Source: Actinomycetes bacterium (GTDB taxonomy: Bacteria > Actinomycetota > Acidimicrobiia > Acidimicrobiales > Microtrichaceae). Taken from it: 7,874 nucleotides of DNA. The stretch covers positions 1 to 7,874 of the forward strand of contig JAFAFN010000093.1 of the NCBI GenBank assembly GCA_023423475.1. The letters run 5' to 3'. Under the pieces are notes generated by a model. It worked only from the letters and a program-made list of their open reading frames with translations, was not told where the DNA came from and made no database searches. The position numbers and the translations under genes were made by a program. Positions 4,756-7,874 of the stretch are shown here, one piece after another; position 1 is the stretch's first letter, and each line of letters begins with the position of its first letter.

Positions 4756-7175
4756 CCGACGTAGGCGGCCAGGTGCTGGCCGGTGAGCGTCGACCCGTCG
4801 GCGACGAGGTCCGCCGGCGTGCCCTCGAAGACGATGGTGCCGCCGTCGTGGCCGGCACCGGGCCCGACGTCGATGATCCAGTCCGCGTGCGCCATGACCG
4901 CCTGGTGGTGCTCGATCACGATGACGCTCTTGCCCGACTCGACCAGTCGGTCCAGCAGGCCGAGCAGCTGCTCGACGTCCGCGAGGTGCAAGCCCGTCGT
5001 GGGCTCGTCGAGCACGTAGACGCCGCCGTCGGTGCCCATGTGGGTGGCGAGCTTGAGTCGTTGGCGTTCGCCTCCCGACAGCGTGGTGAGCGGCTGGCCG
5101 ATGGTGAGGTAGCCGAGCCCGACATCGGAGAGGCGCGCCAGGATCTTGTGGGCAGCGGGCAGCTTGCCGTCACCCTCGGCGAAGAACTGTTCCGCCTCGT
5201 CGACCGACATGGTGAGCACGTCACTGATGTTCTTGTCGCCGAAGAGGTAGTCGAGCACCGACGCGTCGAAGCGCCGTCCCTCGCAGACCTCGCAGGTGGT
5301 CGCCACCGAGGCCATCACGCCGAGGTCGGTGTAGATGACACCGGCGCCGTTGCAGTTCGGGCACGCCCCTTCGGAGTTCGCGCTGAACAGGGCCGGCTTC
5401 ACGCCGTTGGCCTTCGCGAACGCCTTGCGGATCGGGTCGAGCAGACCGGTGTAGGTGGCCGGGTTGCTGCGCCGCGAGCCCTTGATCGGGGCCTGGTCGA
5501 TCGCGACGATGCCCAGCTCCTCGCCGTCACGCCCCGCGACCAGGGAGCCGTGGATCAACGAGCTCTTGCCCGAGCCGGCCACGCCGGTGACGACGACCAG
5601 CACCCCGAGGGGGATGTCGACGTCGACGTCGCGGAGGTTGTTGGTCGAGGCGCCGCGGATCTCGATCGTTCCGGTGGGCTCGCGGGTCTCGGTCCGCAGC
5701 GCGGCGCGGTCGTCGAGGTGTCGGCCGGTGATCGTGTCGCTCTGCTGCAGTCCAGCGAGGTCGCCCTCGAAGCAGATCGTGCCGCCGGTCGAACCGGCGC
5801 CCGGCCCGAGGTCGACGACGTGGTCGGCGATCGCGATCGTCTCGGGCTTGTGCTCGACGACGAGCACGGTGTTGCCCTTGTCGCGCAGGCGCAGCAGCAG
5901 GTCGTTCATCCGCTGGATGTCGTGGGGATGCAGTCCCGCGGTGGGCTCGTCGAAGACGTAGGTGACGTCGGTGAGCGACGAGCCGAGGTGCCGGATCATC
6001 TTGGTCCGCTGTGCCTCGCCGCCCGAGAGGGTGCCGGCGGGGCGGTCCAGGCTGAGGTATCCGAGCCCGATGTCGACGAAGGAGTCGAGCGTGCCCCGCA
6101 GCGTGTCGAGCAGAGGAGCGACCGAGGGTTCGTCGAGGTCCCGGATCCACTCGGCGAGGTCGTCGATCTGCATCGAGCAGAGGTCCGCGATGCTCTTGCC
6201 CGCGATCTTGGACGAGCGTGCACCTTCGCTGAGCCGGGTGCCCCCGCACTCGGGGCACGCGGTGAAGGTGATCGCACGCTCGACGAAGGCGCGGATGTGC
6301 GGCTGCATCGCCTCGGAGTCCTTGGACAGGAACGACTTCTGGATCTGGGGGATCAGGCCCAGGTAGGTCAGGTTGATCCCGTCGACCTTGATCTTGGTCG
6401 CCTCCTTGTGGAGCAGGGCGTCGAGCTCCTTCTTGGTGAACTTCTTGATCGGCTTGTCGGGATCGAAGAAGCCGCAGCCCCGGAAGATGCGTCCGGACCA
6501 GCCGTCCATGCTGTAGCCGGGGATCGTCAACGCACCCTCGTTGATCGACAGCGAGTCGTCGTAGAGGGCAGTGAGGTCGAAGTCGCTGACGGTGCCGCGT
6601 CCCTCGCAGTGCGGACACATGCCGCCGACCAGGTTGAACGAGCGCTTCTCGCGGACCTTCTCGCCGCCCTTCTCGATCGTGATCGCCCCTGCACCGCTGA
6701 CCGACGCGACGTTGAACGAGTAGGCCTGCGGACCACCGATCTGCGGGTCGCCGAGTCGGCTGAACAGGATGCGCAGCATCGCGTTGGCGTCGGTCGCGGT
6801 GCCGACGGTGGAGCGCACGTCGCCGCCCATGCGCTCCTGGTCCACGAGGATCGCGGTGGTGAGCCCGTCGAGCACGTCGACGTCGGGGCGGGCCATCGAG
6901 GGCATGAAGCCCTGCACGAACGAGCTGTAGGTCTCGTTGATCATCCGCTGGGACTCGGCCGCGATCGTGCCGAAGACGAGCGAGCTCTTCCCCGATCCGG
7001 AGACCCCGGTGAACACGGTGAGCCGACGCTTCGGGATCTCGACGCTGACGTCACGCAGGTTGTTCACCCTCGAGCCCTGCACCCGGATCATGTCGTGGCG
7101 ATCCGCGAGGTGGCCGTCGCCGCCGGTCGGGGCCGTCGCGCGCTTCGCTGCAGTGCTCTTCTTCGCCGTCGCCAT
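4752..7175 (-). CDS. UvrA-like tandem ABC ATPase lacking a UvrB-binding domain
   Basis: The 807-residue protein has two UvrA-type ABC modules. First module: Walker [10 protein letters not shown] (57-65), a zinc module formed by CPHC (187-190) and CPEC (307-310), signature LSGGE (383-387), Walker B VFDEP (407-411). Second module: Walker [10 protein letters not shown] (531-539), CPNC (605-608) and CEVC (628-631), LSGGE (699-703), VLDEP (721-725). Canonical UvrA is about 940-970 residues. The loss is mainly between RLGDP (140-144) and CPHC, where only about 45 residues stand in place of the UvrB-binding domain and its CxxC pair. It is therefore an UvrA paralog (UvrA2/DrrC-like group), probably binding damaged or drug-bearing DNA without classic UvrB loading. 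Start: ATG 7175 with GGAGAGG 10 nt upstream; the frame stays open to 7526, but that part is R/P-rich and overlaps the VOC gene. The N-terminus ([16 protein letters not shown]) is basic. It lies 65 nt after the VOC gene. Confidence 0.9.
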   Translation of the reverse strand: MATAKKSTAAKRATAPTGGDGHLADRHDMIRVQGSRVNNLRDVSVEIPKRRLTVFTGVSGSGKSSLVFGTIAAESQRMINETYSSFVQGFMPSMARPDVDVLDGLTTAILVDQERMGGDVRSTVGTATDANAMLRILFSRLGDPQIGGPQAYSFNVASVSGAGAITIEKGGEKVREKRSFNLVGGMCPHCEGRGTVSDFDLTALYDDSLSINEGALTIPGYSMDGWSGRIFRGCGFFDPDKPIKKFTKKELDALLHKEATKIKVDGINLTYLGLIPQIQKSFLSKDSEAMQPHIRAFVERAITFTACPECGGTRLSEGARSSKIAGKSIADLCSMQIDDLAEWIRDLDEPSVAPLLDTLRGTLDSFVDIGLGYLSLDRPAGTLSGGEAQRTKMIRHLGSSLTDVTYVFDEPTAGLHPHDIQRMNDLLLRLRDKGNTVLVVEHKPETIAIADHVVDLGPGAGSTGGTICFEGDLAGLQQSDTITGRHLDDRAALRTETREPTGTIEIRGASTNNLRDVDVDIPLGVLVVVTGVAGSGKSSLIHGSLVAGRDGEELGIVAIDQAPIKGSRRSNPATYTGLLDPIRKAFAKANGVKPALFSANSEGACPNCNGAGVIYTDLGVMASVATTCEVCEGRRFDASVLDYLFGDKNISDVLTMSVDEAEQFFAEGDGKLPAAHKILARLSDVGLGYLTIGQPLTTLSGGERQRLKLATHMGTDGGVYVLDEPTTGLHLADVEQLLGLLDRLVESGKSVIVIEHHQAVMAHADWIIDVGPGAGHDGGTIVFEGTPADLVADGSTLTGQHLAAYVG

Positions 7176-7185
7176 CGGGGCTGTT

Positions 7186-7192
7186 CCTCTCC
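7186..7192 (-). promoter_or_regulatory. Ribosome binding site of the UvrA-like gene
   Basis: Read on the - strand, GGAGAGG ends 10 nt before the ATG at 7175. It favours this start over any codon in the open but non-family-like extension up to 7526. The rest of the 65-nt spacer (7176-7240) shows no clear hairpin or promoter. Confidence 0.55.
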
Positions 7193-7240
7193 GGGTGGAT
7201 CTACAGGGGGCTCGACCGGGCAGTTGCGTCCGGCGGGCCG

Positions 7241-7645
7241 TCAGCTCTGCTGGATGCGGATCATGTTGCCCGCCGGGTCCCGCACGGCGCAGTCTCGCAC
7301 GCCGTAGTCCTGGTCGATCGGCTCCTGGACGATGTCGGCACCTTGGGCCTCGAGCCGCTCGAAGAGGGCGTCGAGGTCGGAGGTCGCCAGGTTCACGCCG
7401 AAGTACGAGCCCTTCGCCAGCAGCTCGCTGATCGCGCGGACGTCGTCCTCGCTCAGACCGGGGATCTCGACGGGGTTCAACACGATGTTGGTGTCGGGCT
7501 GACCGACGGGGCCGACGGTGATCCACCGCATCGCCTCGTAGCCGACGTCGAGGCGGACCTCGAAGCCGAGCACGTCGCGGTAGAAGGCCAGCGAGGCCTC
7601 GGGATCGCTGTGCGGAAGGAAGCTCGAGTGAATGGTGATGTCCAT
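7241..7645 (-). CDS. VOC superfamily protein (glyoxalase/bleomycin-resistance fold)
   Basis: The product is 134 residues, the size of a two-module VOC protein that works as a dimer. The first half shows the usual start (ITIHSSFLPHSDPEASLAFY, then RDVLGFEV) and the second half the DLDALFERLEAQGA helix and the closing VRDCAVRDPAGNMIRIQ. VOC members include glyoxalase I, extradiol dioxygenases and antibiotic-binding proteins. The position that holds a metal-binding Glu in glyoxalase I (GN-x-I-E) is Arg here, and Asn stands in the opening strand of the second module where a His ligand is common, so classic metal-dependent glyoxalase activity is doubtful. The ATG at 7645 is preferred over the TTG three codons upstream because the GTAGG site lies 9 nt before the ATG but directly abuts the TTG. 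It follows the AraC gene almost without gap and precedes the UvrA-like gene by 65 nt. Confidence 0.88.
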   Translation of the reverse strand: MDITIHSSFLPHSDPEASLAFYRDVLGFEVRLDVGYEAMRWITVGPVGQPDTNIVLNPVEIPGLSEDDVRAISELLAKGSYFGVNLATSDLDALFERLEAQGADIVQEPIDQDYGVRDCAVRDPAGNMIRIQQS

Positions 7646-7654
7646 GTCGCTCAA

Positions 7655-7659
7655 CCTAC
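7655..7659 (-). promoter_or_regulatory. VOC ribosome binding site overlapping the araC-type stop codon
   Basis: On the - strand GTAGG contains the TAG stop of the upstream regulator (7658-7656) and sits 9 nt before the VOC ATG at 7645. Ribosomes ending the regulator would uncover or directly reuse this site, so translation of the two genes is probably coupled. Confidence 0.5.
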
Positions 7660-7874
7660 GAGCGCGTGCGGGCCGTTGCTTCTCGATTCCTGATCGGTCT
7701 GGTGGCCTGCTTCGCGACGCAGGGTGGGATGCCCTCGGTGCTGTTGCCCTGCTGCTGGTAGACGCTGGGCGGGATGCCGACGAGCTCGGAGAAGCGGGTG
7801 CTGAAGGTGCCCAGCGACGAGAAGCCGACGGCGAAGCACACGTCGGTCACGCTCAGCTCGCCCAGTCGCAGCAG
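7656..7874 (-). CDS. AraC-family transcriptional regulator, C-terminal end (5' part outside window)
   Basis: Only the last 72 residues are in the window; the frame runs off the right edge. Residues 1-41 as seen (LLRLGELSVTDVCFAVGFSS, then LGTFSTRFSELVGIPPSVYQ) are the second helix-turn-helix of an AraC/XylS DNA-binding domain: the sV-x-x-V-x-x-x-VGF-x-S core, the F-x-x-x-F recognition helix and the G-x-x-P-S-x-Y end. About 30 further residues (IPPCVAKQATRP and a basic, disordered-looking end) extend past the domain. The first HTH and the ligand domain are not visible, so the inducer is unknown. It directly precedes the VOC gene with its stop inside that gene's ribosome binding site, and likely controls this operon; pairs of this regulator type with a VOC gene are common in actinobacteria. 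Confidence 0.87.
   Translation of the reverse strand: MLRLGELSVTDVCFAVGFSSLGTFSTRFSELVGIPPSVYQQQGNSTEGIPPCVAKQATRPIRNREATARTRS

Noticed and set aside
5783..5797. Short GCCGGT-CGA-ACCGGC inverted repeat inside the UvrA-like gene
   Set aside because: Six-bp arms within coding DNA are expected by chance at this GC content.
4773..7307. Open frame of 844 codons on the + strand opposite the UvrA-like gene
   Set aside because: It is an antisense shadow produced by GC-rich codon use. The - strand frame carries all UvrA motifs, while the + strand product is V/D/R/E-rich without recognisable domains.
7176..7526. N-terminal extension of the UvrA-like frame by 117 codons
   Set aside because: The added protein is R/P-rich, has no UvrA similarity and overlaps the VOC gene in another frame. 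A ribosome binding site supports ATG 7175.

Overview
The window is very GC-rich (roughly two thirds G+C by eye, not counted), gene-dense and free of RNA genes, insertion sequences and CRISPR arrays. The mix of Ku plus a LigD-type protein, an AraC/VOC pair of the actinobacterial kind, a methylisocitrate lyase, GTG starts and strong third-position G/C suggests a high-GC Actinomycetota chromosome. A finer placement, for example Acidimicrobiia, would be a guess. No stretch longer than about 75 bases lacks a gene.

Layout from left to right. (1) The 3' part of an alpha/beta hydrolase gene (+, 1-642) converges on a small SRPBCC-domain gene (-, 660-1118). A perfect 9-bp stem hairpin sits across their facing 3' ends and probably terminates both. 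(2) A 49-bp divergent spacer separates the SRPBCC gene from a + strand run of three GTG-start genes: prpB-type methylisocitrate lyase (1168-2088), a LigD-type protein made of a 3'-phosphoesterase domain followed by a polymerase domain with no ligase domain (2103-3704), and ku (3778-4755). prpB and ligD are 14 nt apart and look co-transcribed. A 73-nt spacer with a 10-bp inverted repeat precedes ku. (3) Ku ends in a lysine-rich tail coded by twelve 15-bp units. (4) From the right edge a - strand run reads toward ku: the DNA-binding C-terminus of an AraC-family regulator (7656-7874), a VOC-fold protein (7241-7645), and a UvrA-like tandem ABC ATPase (4752-7175). The UvrA-like stop codon overlaps the ku stop codon within a shared CTAA.

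The core is a DNA-repair neighbourhood. Ku binds double-strand ends. The LigD-like protein carries the end-cleaning and fill-in activities, but sealing must come from a ligase coded elsewhere. On the opposite strand lies a UvrA paralog that keeps both ATPase modules and two zinc modules but lacks the space for a UvrB-binding domain, so it is unlikely to be the housekeeping excision-repair UvrA. Its probable co-transcription with an AraC regulator and a VOC protein suggests an inducible damage or drug response; this is inference. I see no clearly new system. The most unusual points are the ligase-free PE-Pol architecture with changed polymerase motif residues, the repeat-built Ku tail, and the physical lock between ku and the UvrA-like gene.
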